DNA from: Streptomyces roseofulvus
GTDB lineage: Bacteria; Actinomycetota; Actinomycetes; Streptomycetales; Streptomycetaceae
Direction: 5' to 3'
Length of the DNA stretch: 64,000 bases
NCBI RefSeq assembly: GCF_039534915.1
Contig: NZ_BAAAWE010000001.1
Location: 7,502,001 to 7,566,000, forward strand
Within the stretch, counting starts at the first letter, position 1. Every line of letters begins with the position of its first letter. The notes beneath the pieces were generated by a model. That model saw only the letters and a program-made list of their open reading frames with translations. It made no database searches and was not told where the DNA came from. A program made the translations under genes and the position numbers. Shown in pieces: positions 17,149 to 25,962 of this stretch.

Positions 17149-18354
17149 ATGACCGAAGCTTCAGAGCACGGCGGAGCGGCCCCGGAGCGGGCCGCGACGA
17201 ACCCGGGGCGGGATGGAACGGCGGCGGAGCGGGCCCCGGCGGCCCCGGGGCGGGACGGCGCCGGCGTACGGGACGACGGCACCGGAGGGCGACGGAACGG
17301 GGCCGGGGACCCGCGACCGGGGGCGGGCGGGCCCGCCGCACCGCCCGCCCCGCGCGTCCGTCTGGTGGACGTGGCGCGCGAGGCGGGGCTGTCCAAGACC
17401 ACCGTGTCGGCCGCCCTGAACGGCACCGGCCGGCTCTCCCCCGAGATCCGGGAGAAGGCCCGCGAGACCGCCCGCCGCATGGGCTACCGGCCCAACGCCA
17501 CCGCGCGCCAGCTGCGCGCGGGACGGGCCCGGCTGATCGGCTACGTGGTCGGCGAGCTGGCCGACACCCCGTGGACCTTCCTGGAGTCGCCGTACTTCGC
17601 GCGGCTCACCGGTGCCACCGCCGCCACCGCGCTCGCACGCGGCTACGCGGTGGTGCTGCTGCCCGCCGGCTCGCTCCAGAGCGAGTGGGCGGCCCTGCCC
17701 CTCGACGCCGTGGTCGTCGCCGACCCCGTCGCCGACGACCGGATCGTCGAGGACCTGCTGGCCGCCCGCATCCCGGTCTTCAGCGACCGGTCCGTGGAGG
17801 GGAGGCCGGGCGCCCACTGGGTCGACGTCGACGCGGCGGACGCCGTCGGGCAGGTCCTGGACCACGTCCACGCCCAGGGCGCCCGCAGGCCGGTCCTCGT
17901 CGTCCCCGACAGCACCACCCGCTTCCACCGCGAGGTGGACGCGGCGCACGGCGCGTGGTGCGCCGCGCGCGGGCTGCCGAAGCTGACGGTGCGGGCCGCC
18001 GAACCCGGCAACGGGCCGGTGATCCGGGCCGTGGAGACCGCCCTGGGCGGCCGACCCGAACGCCCCGACGCCCTCCTCGTGGTCGCCGAGGCCAGCCCGC
18101 CGCTCGTCCTGGACGCGGCCCGCCGGCACGGCTACGACGTCCCCGGCGACCTGCTCCTCGTCTGCGTCAGCGAGGACGAGACCGCCGTGCACACCCAGCC
18201 GCCCGTGACGACGCTGAGCCTGCGCCCCGACGCGGTCGCCGAGGCGGGGATCGCCCACCTCGTCGCCGTACTGGAGCAGGGCCTCCAGGAGACCGGCGGA
18301 TCGCTCGTGCCGGTCAGGCTCGACGTACGGGCGTCCTCCGTGCGGCCTGGCTAG
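17149..18354 (+). CDS. LacI-family transcriptional repressor with long disordered N-terminus
   Basis: 401 residues. Residues 1 to about 68 are a Gly/Arg/Ala/Pro/Glu-rich, low-complexity extension with repeated APGRDG and NPGRDG motifs. The HTH follows at about 70-117 (VRLVDVAREAGLSKTTVSAA, then RMGYRPNATARQLRAGR hinge), then a periplasmic-binding-like sensor domain. Normal LacI proteins start with the HTH within the first five residues, so either the extension is real or a start nearer the HTH is used; I see no convincing Shine-Dalgarno for an internal start, and ATG 17149 looks near-leaderless. Divergent from the ABC importer and expected to repress it through the GGGAACGTTCCC sites. Confidence 0.85.
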   Translation: MTEASEHGGAAPERAATNPGRDGTAAERAPAAPGRDGAGVRDDGTGGRRNGAGDPRPGAGGPAAPPAPRVRLVDVAREAGLSKTTVSAALNGTGRLSPEIREKARETARRMGYRPNATARQLRAGRARLIGYVVGELADTPWTFLESPYFARLTGATAATALARGYAVVLLPAGSLQSEWAALPLDAVVVADPVADDRIVEDLLAARIPVFSDRSVEGRPGAHWVDVDAADAVGQVLDHVHAQGARRPVLVVPDSTTRFHREVDAAHGAWCAARGLPKLTVRAAEPGNGPVIRAVETALGGRPERPDALLVVAEASPPLVLDAARRHGYDVPGDLLLVCVSEDETAVHTQPPVTTLSLRPDAVAEAGIAHLVAVLEQGLQETGGSLVPVRLDVRASSVRPG

Positions 18355-18373
18355 GCCCTGCGGAGGACGCCGG

Positions 18374-20008
18374 TCACGCCTCGTGGACCAGGCGGCCGCC
18401 GACGTACGTGCGCTCCACCCGGGCCTCGGCGATCTCGTCGGCCGGCGCGGCCAGGATGTCCCGGTCGAGCACGACGAGGTCGGCGAGGTGGCCCGGGAGC
18501 AGGCTGCCCGCGTCGTCGAGGCCGTTCACATGGGCCGTGCCGGCCGTGTACGCGGTCAGCGCCGACAGCAGGTCGAGGCGCTCCTCCGGGTAGAACACCC
18601 GGTCGTCCCCCGCCTCCGGGTCGCGCCGGTTCACGGCGACGTGGATGCCCTCGATCGGGTTCGGGCTGGAGACCGGCCAGTCGCTGCCCGCCGCCAGGGT
18701 CGCCCCCGCGCGCAGCAGCGAGCCGAACGGGTACTGCCAGGCAGCCCGCTCCGGGCCCAGGAACGGGATCGTCAGATTGTCCATCTGCGGCTCGTGCGCC
18801 GCCCACAGCGGCTGGATGTTGGCGACGGCGCCGAGCGCGGCGAAGCGGGTCAGGTCGTCGGGGTGGACGACCTGGAGGTGGGCGAGGTGGTGGCGGTTGC
18901 CGCGCCGCCCGTTGGCCTCGATCGCCGCCTCGATCGCGTCCAGCGCCTCCCGCACGGCACGGTCGCCCAGCGCGTGGAAGTGCACCTGGAAGTCGAGGGC
19001 GTCGAGCTCGGTCACATGGCCGCGCAGCGCCACCGGATCGACGAAGCTCAGCCCGGAGTTGCCGGTCGCGCAGCCGCAGCCGTCGAGGTACGGGGTGAGC
19101 ATCGCGGCCGTGAAGTTCTCCGCGATCCCGTCCTGCATGATCTTGACCGAGGTGGCGCGGAACCGGCCCGACGTCAACTGCTCGCGGCGGTCGACCAGTT
19201 CGGGGATCTGCTCGGAGCCGCGCTCGCGGTCCCACCACAGCGCCCCGGTGACCCGGGCGGTGAGCGAACCGTCCTTCGCCGCCGTCAGATAGGCGTCCGA
19301 GGGGTCGGACATCCCGTTGAAGGAGCCGAGCAGGGCGTCCTGCCAGCCGGTGATGCCCAGCGAGTGCAGCAGCCGCTGCGCCCGCAGCAGGCCCGCGAGC
19401 CGGTCCTCGGCGGTCTTGTCCGGCACCAGGCGGGAGACCAGGCCGGTCGCGCCCTCCTGGAGCATGCCGTTCGGGCTGCCGTCGGCCTCCCGCTCGATCC
19501 GGCCGTCCGCCGGGTCCGGCGTGCCGGCGGTGAGACCGGCCAGCTCCAGGGCCCGGGTGTTCGCCCAGGCGCCGTGGTGGTCGCGGTTCGACAGCAGCAC
19601 CGGGCGGTCCGGGACGACCGAGTCGAGGAGCGCACGGGTCGGCATGCCGCCCTCGAAGCTCTCCATCGACCAGCCGCCACCGGTGATCCACTCCCGGTCG
19701 GGGTACGCCTCGGCGTACGCGCGGATCCGCTCCAGGTACGCGGCGACGTCGACGCTGCCGGTGAGGTCGCACTCGGCGAGTTCGGTGCCGCCGCCGACCG
19801 CGTGGATGTGGGAGTCCTGGAAACCGGGCAGCAGCAGCTTGCCGGTCAGGTCCACCACCTCGGTGCCGGGCCCGATCAGTTCGCGCACCTCGTCGTGGCC
19901 GACGGCGGTGATCCGGTCGCCGGTCACGGCGAGCGAGGTGGCCCGGCTCCGCGCCGGATCCAGGGTGAGGACGGGGCCTCGGGTGAAGACCAGATCGGCC
20001 TGGGGCAT
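18374..20008 (-). CDS. YtcJ/NfdA-like metal-dependent amidohydrolase
   Basis: 544 residues of the amidohydrolase_3 family. Metal motif QDSHIHAVGGG (His 67 and 69), VHFHALGDRAV, HHLAHLQVV and GSDWPVSSPNP are all present. Family members include N-substituted formamide deformylase and exoenzyme-regulation proteins; they hydrolyse C-N bonds outside or inside the cell. No signal peptide in the chosen form. ATG 20008 is preceded by AAGGGAG at about 7 nt; a frame to 20161 lacks such support. It is divergent from the TetR gene at 20214 and convergent with lacI. Context suggests control by that TetR, and a link with the FAD oxidase that carries the same operator. Confidence 0.82.
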   Translation of the reverse strand: MPQADLVFTRGPVLTLDPARSRATSLAVTGDRITAVGHDEVRELIGPGTEVVDLTGKLLLPGFQDSHIHAVGGGTELAECDLTGSVDVAAYLERIRAYAEAYPDREWITGGGWSMESFEGGMPTRALLDSVVPDRPVLLSNRDHHGAWANTRALELAGLTAGTPDPADGRIEREADGSPNGMLQEGATGLVSRLVPDKTAEDRLAGLLRAQRLLHSLGITGWQDALLGSFNGMSDPSDAYLTAAKDGSLTARVTGALWWDRERGSEQIPELVDRREQLTSGRFRATSVKIMQDGIAENFTAAMLTPYLDGCGCATGNSGLSFVDPVALRGHVTELDALDFQVHFHALGDRAVREALDAIEAAIEANGRRGNRHHLAHLQVVHPDDLTRFAALGAVANIQPLWAAHEPQMDNLTIPFLGPERAAWQYPFGSLLRAGATLAAGSDWPVSSPNPIEGIHVAVNRRDPEAGDDRVFYPEERLDLLSALTAYTAGTAHVNGLDDAGSLLPGHLADLVVLDRDILAAPADEIAEARVERTYVGGRLVHEA

Positions 20009-20177
20009 GCGGCGGCTCCCTTGCGTGCGGCCGCGCCGACGGGGGCGCGGGGCGGACGACGGCCGGCCGGAGCGCGGAGCGCGCGCGGCGGCCGTCGGAC
20101 GGGTCGTACCGGTCGGGCGGCCGGACCGGGCCGGCGTCGCCGTTTCGGTGACGGGCGCCATGGAAGCCCGCGAGCCG

Positions 20178-20206
20178 TTTACACGTCAATGGTGTTGACG
20201 TAAGGT
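20178..20206 (+). promoter_or_regulatory. tetR promoter with embedded operator (leaderless)
   Basis: -35 TTTACA (20178-20183) and -10 TAAGGT (20201-20206) with a 17-bp spacer place the transcript start at or next to the tetR ATG at 20214, so the mRNA would be leaderless. The spacer is filled by the inverted repeat ACGTCAA-TGGTG-TTGACGT (20183-20201). A dimer bound here would block RNA polymerase, fitting autorepression. Confidence 0.7.
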
Positions 20207-20213
20207 CCCGGCC

Positions 20214-20930
20214 ATGTCCGCACGTGTCGTACCCGAAGGAAGCCGGCAGCGGCGCCGGCCCACCAAGCAGGGCGCCGTCCTCTCCGAACGGCTCATCGTC
20301 GACACCGCGCTGCGCCTGGTGGCCCAGCACGGCGCCGAAGCCCTCTCCGTACGCCGGCTGGGCGCGGCCCTCGGGGCCGACCCCAGCGCCCTCTACCGGT
20401 ACTTCCGCAACACCGACGCGCTGCTCCTCGCGATCGCCGACGAGGTCATCGGCCGGGCGCAGGAGGGCTGGGAGGCCACCGGCGACTGGCGCGCGGACCT
20501 GCGCGCGCTGGGCCTGCGCATCCACGCCTCCTACGTCGCCCAGCCCCAGGCCGCCCTGCTGGCCGCGCACCGCACGACCGGCCGCGTCCACGAGACGCGG
20601 GCGGTCGAGAGGATCCTCGGCATCCTGCGGGACGGCGGCTTCCCCGACCCCCTGGCCGTCCGCGCCTACCACGCCTTCGTCGACCAGGCGCTGGCCTTCG
20701 CCGCCCAGGACGCCGCCGCCGGGGCGATGCCGCCGGCCGCGCGCGAGGCGGACGCCGAGGTCTGGGGGGAGGTCTACGGCCGCCTCCCGGCCGAGACCCA
20801 CCCGCACATCGCGGCGACGTTCCCCCTCCTCGCCGCCGACATGCGGGACAGCGGCTACCCGTTCGCCCTGGAGCTGATGCTGACGGCACTGGCGGGTCTG
20901 CGCCCGGACCCGGCGAAGGACGCGGCGTAG
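20214..20930 (+). CDS. TetR-family regulator
   Basis: 238 residues. HTH at about 27-72: IVDTALRLVAQHGAEALSVR, then RRLGAALGADPSALYRYFRN, then a TetR_C ligand-binding domain starting near 85 (DLRALGLRIHASYVAQPQ). The basic N-terminal arm SRQRRRPTKQ probably contacts DNA. Its own promoter holds the palindrome ACGTCAA-N5-TTGACGT. The identical 15-bp core occurs upstream of the FAD oxidase at 26063, so a small regulon is inferred. The ligand is probably an amide or amine related to the neighbouring amidohydrolase. Confidence 0.88.
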   Translation: MSARVVPEGSRQRRRPTKQGAVLSERLIVDTALRLVAQHGAEALSVRRLGAALGADPSALYRYFRNTDALLLAIADEVIGRAQEGWEATGDWRADLRALGLRIHASYVAQPQAALLAAHRTTGRVHETRAVERILGILRDGGFPDPLAVRAYHAFVDQALAFAAQDAAAGAMPPAAREADAEVWGEVYGRLPAETHPHIAATFPLLAADMRDSGYPFALELMLTALAGLRPDPAKDAA

Positions 20931-21002
20931 GACCCCGTTCGCGCCGCGCGGGAGCCGTCCTCCCGGCGCGTGGTCACCGGCCCGCCTCCGGCCGCGGGCA
21001 TG

Positions 21003-21041
21003 CCGAGGAGGCGGTCGCCGGGGTGGCGGCCGCCTCCTCGG
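21003..21041. terminator. Bidirectional terminator between tetR and maoC-like genes
   Basis: 12-bp perfect stem CCGAGGAGGCGG/CCGCCTCCTCGG (21003-21014 with 21030-21041) between two convergent genes. Confidence 0.7.
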
Positions 21042-21051
21042 GGCGGGCGGG

Positions 21052-21507
21052 TCAGGCGTAGAAGCGGTAGACGGCCTGGGCCACGCAGGCGGGCTTGTCG
21101 ACGCCGTCGATCTCCACCGTGAGGTCGACGACGACCTCGACGCCGCCGCGGACGTCCTCGACCGAGGCGATCCCGCCATGGGCGCGGATCTTGGAGCCGA
21201 CGCGCACGGGGGAGGGGAAACGCACCTTGTTCAGGCCGTAGTTGACGGCCATCGAGACGCCCTCGACCTGGAGGAGCTCGCTCCACATGGGGATGAGGAG
21301 GGAGAGGGTGAGGTAGCCGTGGGCGATGGTGCCGCCGAAGGGGCCGGCGGCGGCCCGCTCCTCGTCGACGTGGATCCACTGGTGGTCGTCGGTGGCGTCG
21401 GCGAAGGTGTCGACGCGGGACTGGGCGATCTGGATCCAGGAGCTGTGGCCGAGGTCGGCGCCGGCCTGGGCGCGGATCTCGTCGATGCCGTGGACGGTGA
21501 GGGCCAT
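21052..21507 (-). CDS. MaoC-like (R)-hydratase
   Basis: 151-residue hot-dog-fold hydratase. The catalytic Asp/His motif is in FADATDDHQWIHVDEERA (about 35-52), followed by GPFGGTIAHGYLTLSL. The enzyme class adds water to enoyl-CoA thioesters. ATG 21507 has CGGAG at about 6 nt. Last gene of the four-gene operon from 24881, 17 bp after the acyl-CoA ligase; the pairing suggests a CoA-thioester catabolic route. Confidence 0.9.
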   Translation of the reverse strand: MALTVHGIDEIRAQAGADLGHSSWIQIAQSRVDTFADATDDHQWIHVDEERAAAGPFGGTIAHGYLTLSLLIPMWSELLQVEGVSMAVNYGLNKVRFPSPVRVGSKIRAHGGIASVEDVRGGVEVVVDLTVEIDGVDKPACVAQAVYRFYA

Positions 21508-21524
21508 GGGGTTCTCCGGAAGGG

Positions 21525-23054
21525 TCAGTGGGCGGGGTCGCTGCCGTAGTGGTCCCGGATGGGGCCCTTCAGCAGCTTTCCGGTGGCGTTGCGGGGCAGT
21601 TCGGGCGCGAGCACGACGCTCCGCGGGATCTTGTAGCGGGCCAGCAGGCCCCCGAGGTGGGCGAGCAGCTCCTCGGCGGTCGGGGAGGTCCCGGCGCGCG
21701 GCACGACGACCGCGCGGCCGACCTCGCCCCAGCGGGCGTCGGGAACGCCGATGACGGCCGCCTCGGCGACGTCCGGGTGCCGGAGCAGGGCGTCCTCGAC
21801 CTCGGCCGGGTAGATGTTCTCCCCGCCCGAGATGATCATGTCCTTGAGGCGGTCGACGAGCGTGACGTAGCCGTCGGCGTCGACGGTGGCGATGTCGCCG
21901 GACCGGAAACGCCCCCCGTCGCGGAAGGCCGCGGCGGTCGCCTCCGGCAGGTTCCAGTAGCCCGGGGTCACGTTCGGCCCCGCCACCACGACCTCGCCCT
22001 TCTCGCCGGGCGCCGCCTCCGTGCCGTCCTCGCGCAGCACCTGGACGTCCGTGAAGAAGTGCGGCACGCCCGCCGTGCCGGCGCGGCTCGCCGAGTCGGC
22101 ACGGTCCAGGATCAGCGCCCCCGGCGCCGCCTCGGTCATGCCGTACCCCTGGACGAAGGCGAGCCCCCGGTCCAGGTACGTCCGGGCGGTCCGGCCGGGG
22201 ACGGGCGCCCCGCCGCACAGCAGGAGCCGCAGACTGGTCAGGTCCGCCTCCTGCCAGCCGGGGGCGGCCGCCATCGCGTCGTACATCGTCGGCACCCCGA
22301 ACAGCGCGGTGACGCGGTGCTGCCGGATCAGGCGCAGGGCCCGTTCCGCGTCGAAGGCCGACTCCAGGACGACCGTGCCGCCCTTGAGGAGCGTCGGCAG
22401 GCAGCTCATGTTGAGCGCGCCGGTGTGGAAGAGCGGGGCGCTCACGAAGGCCACCTCGTCGCCCGCGATGTCCGTGTCGACGACGACGTTGAGGCTGTTC
22501 CAGACGATGTTGCCGTGCGTGAGGACGGCGCCCTTGGCCCGGCCCGTGGTGCCCGAGGTGTACATGATGAGGCAGACGTCGTCGTGCCCCACCTCCTCGT
22601 CGAGCGGATCGGCCGGCGCGGCGGCGAGCAGCTCCTCGTACGACCGGCCCGGACCCTCGCCCTCCACGGCGATCAGGGTGGCGGTCCCGGCGGCCGAGGC
22701 CAGTTCGGCCGCCTTGCCCTCCGGCTGCCGGGCGTGCACCAGCACGTCGCTGCCGGAGTCGGTCAGCTGGTGCGCCAACTCCGCGGTGGCGAGCCGGTTG
22801 TTGAGCGGTACGAAGACCGCCCCGAGGAGCCCGGCGGCGAACAGCGTCTCCAGGTACGCCGGATGGTTCGGGCCCAGGAAGGCGACCCGGTCGCCGCGCC
22901 GCACGCCCGCGCCGCGCAGGACGTGGGCGAGGCGGGTGGAGCGGTCGTGGAGGGTCGCGTAGTCCGTCGTGCGGCCCTCGTGGACGAGGGCGGTCCGGCG
23001 GGGCGTCCTGCGGTTGCGGCGGGCCGGCCAGGACCCGATGCCCTGGTTGCGCAT
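21525..23054 (-). CDS. Acyl-CoA synthetase (AMP-forming, FadD type)
   Basis: 509-residue ANL-superfamily ligase. P-loop YTSGTTGRAKGAVLTHGN (about 165-182), A5-like QGYGMTEAAPG, A7 RSGDIATVDADGYVTLVDR, A8 ISGGENIYPAEVE and the catalytic Lys near the end in NATGKLLKG. It activates a carboxylic acid as an acyl-adenylate and transfers it to CoA; chain length or aromatic preference cannot be read. Ten bp separate it from the preceding amidohydrolase stop, and MaoC follows 17 bp on. Confidence 0.9.
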   Translation of the reverse strand: MRNQGIGSWPARRNRRTPRRTALVHEGRTTDYATLHDRSTRLAHVLRGAGVRRGDRVAFLGPNHPAYLETLFAAGLLGAVFVPLNNRLATAELAHQLTDSGSDVLVHARQPEGKAAELASAAGTATLIAVEGEGPGRSYEELLAAAPADPLDEEVGHDDVCLIMYTSGTTGRAKGAVLTHGNIVWNSLNVVVDTDIAGDEVAFVSAPLFHTGALNMSCLPTLLKGGTVVLESAFDAERALRLIRQHRVTALFGVPTMYDAMAAAPGWQEADLTSLRLLLCGGAPVPGRTARTYLDRGLAFVQGYGMTEAAPGALILDRADSASRAGTAGVPHFFTDVQVLREDGTEAAPGEKGEVVVAGPNVTPGYWNLPEATAAAFRDGGRFRSGDIATVDADGYVTLVDRLKDMIISGGENIYPAEVEDALLRHPDVAEAAVIGVPDARWGEVGRAVVVPRAGTSPTAEELLAHLGGLLARYKIPRSVVLAPELPRNATGKLLKGPIRDHYGSDPAH

Positions 23055-23064
23055 GGGTCCCCCC

Positions 23065-23934
23065 TCAGGTGGTGGCGAGTCCGAGCAGTCGGGCCGCGTT
23101 GTCCTTCAGGATCTTCGGCCGGACCTCGTCCTTCAGCGGCAGCCCGGCGAAGTCGGCGAGCCAGCGGTCCGGCGTGAGCAGCGGATAGTCCGAGCCGAAC
23201 AGCACCTTGTCCTGCAGGAGGCTGTTCGCGTAGCGGACGAGCTGCGGCGGGAAGTACTTGGGGGACCAGCCGGACAGGTCGATGTACACGTTCGGCTTGT
23301 GCGTGGCCACCGCGAGCGCCTCGTCCTGCCAGGGGAAGGACGGGTGGGCGAGGACGATCCGCATGCCGGGGAAGTCGGCGGCGACGTCGTCCACGTCCAT
23401 CGGGTTCGCGTACTTGAGCCGGATCCCGCCGCCGCCCGGCGCGCCCGCGCCGATGCCGGTCTGCCCGGTGTGGAAGACGGCGATCGCGCCCGCGTCCTCG
23501 ATGGCCTCGTACAGCGGGTAGGCCATCCGGTCGTGGGGGTGGAACGCCTGGAGGTTCGGGTGGAACTTGAAGCCCTTGACCCCGAACTCCTCGACCAGCC
23601 GCCGGATCTGACGGACCGCCGCCTTCCCCTTGTACGGGTCGACACCGGCGAAGGGGATGATGACGTCCGGGTTCTCGGCGGCCGCCTCGGCGATCTCCTC
23701 GTTCGGCACCGGCGGGGTGCCGGTGGCCGACTCCGCGTCCACGGTGAAGACCACGCAGGCCATCGACCGCTCGCGGTAGTACGCGGCGATCTCCGGGAGC
23801 GTCGGGTGACGGTGCTCCGCCTTGAAGTACGCGCCGGCGGCGGCGTCCAGTTCGGCCGAGAGCGACGCCCCGCCCTTCGCGGACACCTCCGCGTGGGCGT
23901 GCATGTCGATGGCGACGAGCGCGTCGAGGTCCAT
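23065..23934 (-). CDS. Amidohydrolase_2 (ACMSD-like) TIM-barrel hydrolase/decarboxylase
   Basis: 289 residues. Metal motif AIDMHAHAEV near the N-terminus, GFKFHPNLQAFHPHD in the middle, VLAHPSFPWQDEAL, and FGSDYPLLTP near the C-terminus. The amidohydrolase_2 family holds ACMS and orsellinate/salicylate-type decarboxylases and ring-cleavage hydrolases rather than peptidases. Start at ATG 23934 (a GTG directly before is equally possible). It lies inside the SDR/ligase/MaoC operon, 11 bp after the SDR gene, so its product probably feeds the ligase. Confidence 0.85.
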   Translation of the reverse strand: MDLDALVAIDMHAHAEVSAKGGASLSAELDAAAGAYFKAEHRHPTLPEIAAYYRERSMACVVFTVDAESATGTPPVPNEEIAEAAAENPDVIIPFAGVDPYKGKAAVRQIRRLVEEFGVKGFKFHPNLQAFHPHDRMAYPLYEAIEDAGAIAVFHTGQTGIGAGAPGGGGIRLKYANPMDVDDVAADFPGMRIVLAHPSFPWQDEALAVATHKPNVYIDLSGWSPKYFPPQLVRYANSLLQDKVLFGSDYPLLTPDRWLADFAGLPLKDEVRPKILKDNAARLLGLATT

Positions 23935-23945
23935 CACGCCGCCGC

Positions 23946-24881
23946 TCACAGGACCGGGGCCGGGATGCCGTAGGTCTCCGGGGCGCGGCCGACCGAGACC
24001 GGCCAGGCGGCGGCGATGGCGTCCGCGCTCCAGCCGCCGTCCGCGTACGCCACCGCGATCTCCTGCGGGTGCGACCAGAGGGCGAGCTTGTCGCCGCCGA
24101 TGCCGATGCACTGGCCGGTGACGCCGGCGGAGGCGTCCGAGGCGAGGAAGGCGACCAGGCCGGCGACGTCCTCGGGGGTGCCGAAACCCTCGCCCTTGCG
24201 CAGGCTGTCCGGGAACGGGGTGCCGTGCTGCTCCAGGGCCTCGATGTGCGGGGCGAAGACCGGGACGGTCTTGGTCATGGCGGTGGCGGCGACCGGGATG
24301 ACGGCGTTGGCGGTGATGCCCGCGCGGCCCAGCTCCATCGCCCAGGTGCGGACCATGGCGGCGATGCCGGCCTTGGCGGCGGCGTAGTTGGTCTGGCCGA
24401 AGTTGCCGCGCTGGCCGGCGGGGGAGCCGGCGACGACGATCCGGCCGCCGTCGCCCTGCTCGCGCATCCGCTCCACGGCGGCGCGGACGCAGGTGAAGGT
24501 GCCGCGCAGGTGGACCTGGACGACGGTGTCGAAGTCGTCGTCGGTCATCTTCCACAGCACGCGGTCGCGGAGCACGCCCGCGTTGGTGACCATCGTGTCG
24601 ATCCGGCCGAAGGTGTCGACGGCCCGGGCGACGAGGGCCTCGGCGGCCTCGGTCGAGCCGACCGGCACCACCTCGGCGACGGCCCGGCCGCCCGCCTCGG
24701 TGATCTCCTTCACCGCCGCGTCGGCGGCCTCGGCGTCCACGTCGTTGACGACGACGGCGGCGCCGGCGGCGGCCAGCGAACGGGCGTAGGCGAGGCCGAG
24801 GCCGCGGCCGCTGCCGGTGACGACGGCCACCTTGCCGGTGAGGTCCACCGGACGCGCCGGATTCACCTGGGGAGAAGTCAT
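23946..24881 (-). CDS. Short-chain dehydrogenase/reductase
   Basis: 311 residues. Cofactor motif TGSGRGLGLAYARSLA (classical GxxxGxG), DVDA after beta-2, NAG at VTNAGVL, and the YxxxK motif in NYAAAKAGIAAMVRTWAMEL. The Ser partner lies in VAGSPAGQRGNFGQ. It is longer than the usual 250 residues by a C-terminal extension after GIGGDKLALW like that of multifunctional-enzyme or 3-hydroxyacyl-CoA types. ATG 24881 has GAAGGA at 8 nt. First gene of the operon with a strong upstream promoter; divergent from the PaaX-like regulator. Confidence 0.9.
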   Translation of the reverse strand: MTSPQVNPARPVDLTGKVAVVTGSGRGLGLAYARSLAAAGAAVVVNDVDAEAADAAVKEITEAGGRAVAEVVPVGSTEAAEALVARAVDTFGRIDTMVTNAGVLRDRVLWKMTDDDFDTVVQVHLRGTFTCVRAAVERMREQGDGGRIVVAGSPAGQRGNFGQTNYAAAKAGIAAMVRTWAMELGRAGITANAVIPVAATAMTKTVPVFAPHIEALEQHGTPFPDSLRKGEGFGTPEDVAGLVAFLASDASAGVTGQCIGIGGDKLALWSHPQEIAVAYADGGWSADAIAAAWPVSVGRAPETYGIPAPVL

Positions 24882-24962
24882 GGACGGGGTCCTTCCCGTG
24901 AGTCGAGGGTCGCCGGGGGCGGGGCGCGGGATCGCCGCCTCGCACACGCACCGGCGGCGCCA

Positions 24963-24991
24963 AAGCTAGGCAACGTCCCGTCTGCGGTCAA
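24963..24991 (-). promoter_or_regulatory. Promoter of the SDR-amidohydrolase-ligase-MaoC operon
   Basis: On the minus strand, -35 TTGACC (24991-24986) and -10 TAGCTT (24968-24963) with exact 17-bp spacing, 82 bp before the SDR start. The AT-richer stretch 24990-25012 between this and the PaaX-like gene is the probable operator zone. Confidence 0.7.
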
Positions 24992-25054
24992 CAAAGTGCC
25001 GAATATTTCTCCCGGGGTCTGCGCGCCGGGAACCCGCCCGCCTACGCTGTCCCC

Positions 25055-25921
25055 GTGACCCCACCCGCCCCGCAGCGCACCGACGAAACCGAGCCCGACA
25101 CCGGCGAACGCGGCTCCGCGCCCCGCCCCCAGTCCCTGATGCTGAGCTTCTTCGGCATCCACGTGCTCGGCACCGGCACCGCGCTCTCCTCGGCCAGCGT
25201 CATCGACGCCCTCGCCCGCGCCGACGTCGGCGAGGACGCCGTCCGCTCCACGCTCACCCGCATGGTCGGACGGGGACTCCTGGACCGGCACCGGCGCGGC
25301 CGCCGCATGTACTTCTCGCTCACCGACCGCGCGGCCGCCGTCCTCGCCGACGGCGAGGAGCGCGTCCGGCGCACCGGCGCCGTCAACCGGGCCTGGGACG
25401 GCACCTGGACCCTCGTCGGCTTCTCGCTCCCCGAGTCCTGGCGCCGGGAGCGTCACGACCTGCGCTCCCGGCTCGTCTGGGCCGGCTTCGGCCCGCTCCA
25501 GAGCGGCCTGTGGGCCGCCCCCGGCCGCGTCGACGTCGCGCCCCTCGCGGCGGAGCTCGGGCTCGGCGACCGTATCAGGGCCTTCCACGGAGCGGCCGCC
25601 GCGCCGACCGAGGCCGGCCCCCTGCTCCGTACCGCCTTCGACCTCGACGCCATCGCCGCCGGCTACCGCGCCTTCCTCGCCCGCTGGGGCGGCGACGACC
25701 CCGCCGCCGACGCCCGCGACGACCTCGGCCGCCAGCTGCTGCTCCACACCGACTGGCTCGAACTCGTCCGCCGCGACCCGTACCTGCCGGCCGAACACCT
25801 CCCCGAGGAGTGGCCCGCCGAGGCCGCCGAGCGCACCTTCCGCACCCTCGCGCAGCGGTACGACCCCGGCGCCCGCCGCATCGCGGAAGGGCTCCTCGAC
25901 CGCTGGGACCCGCAGGGCTGA
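25055..25921 (+). CDS. PaaX-family repressor
   Basis: 288 residues. N-terminal PaaX winged helix: QSLMLSFFGIHVLGTGTALS, STLTRMVGRGLLDRHRRGRR, YFSLTDRAAAVL; then the PaaX central domain (WDGTWTLVGFSLPESWRRER, GFGPLQSGLWAAPG) and C-terminal domain LHTDWLELVRRDPYLP. PaaX regulators classically sense phenylacetyl-CoA; relatives sense other CoA thioesters. GTG 25055 sits about 7 nt after TACGCT, so the mRNA is probably leaderless. Divergent from the CoA operon, making that operon the likely target and its acyl-CoA the likely inducer. Confidence 0.9.
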   Translation: MTPPAPQRTDETEPDTGERGSAPRPQSLMLSFFGIHVLGTGTALSSASVIDALARADVGEDAVRSTLTRMVGRGLLDRHRRGRRMYFSLTDRAAAVLADGEERVRRTGAVNRAWDGTWTLVGFSLPESWRRERHDLRSRLVWAGFGPLQSGLWAAPGRVDVAPLAAELGLGDRIRAFHGAAAAPTEAGPLLRTAFDLDAIAAGYRAFLARWGGDDPAADARDDLGRQLLLHTDWLELVRRDPYLPAEHLPEEWPAEAAERTFRTLAQRYDPGARRIAEGLLDRWDPQG

Positions 25922-25962
25922 GCCGCCGGCGGCCCCTTCCGGGCCCTGGCTGCGCGCCTTAT

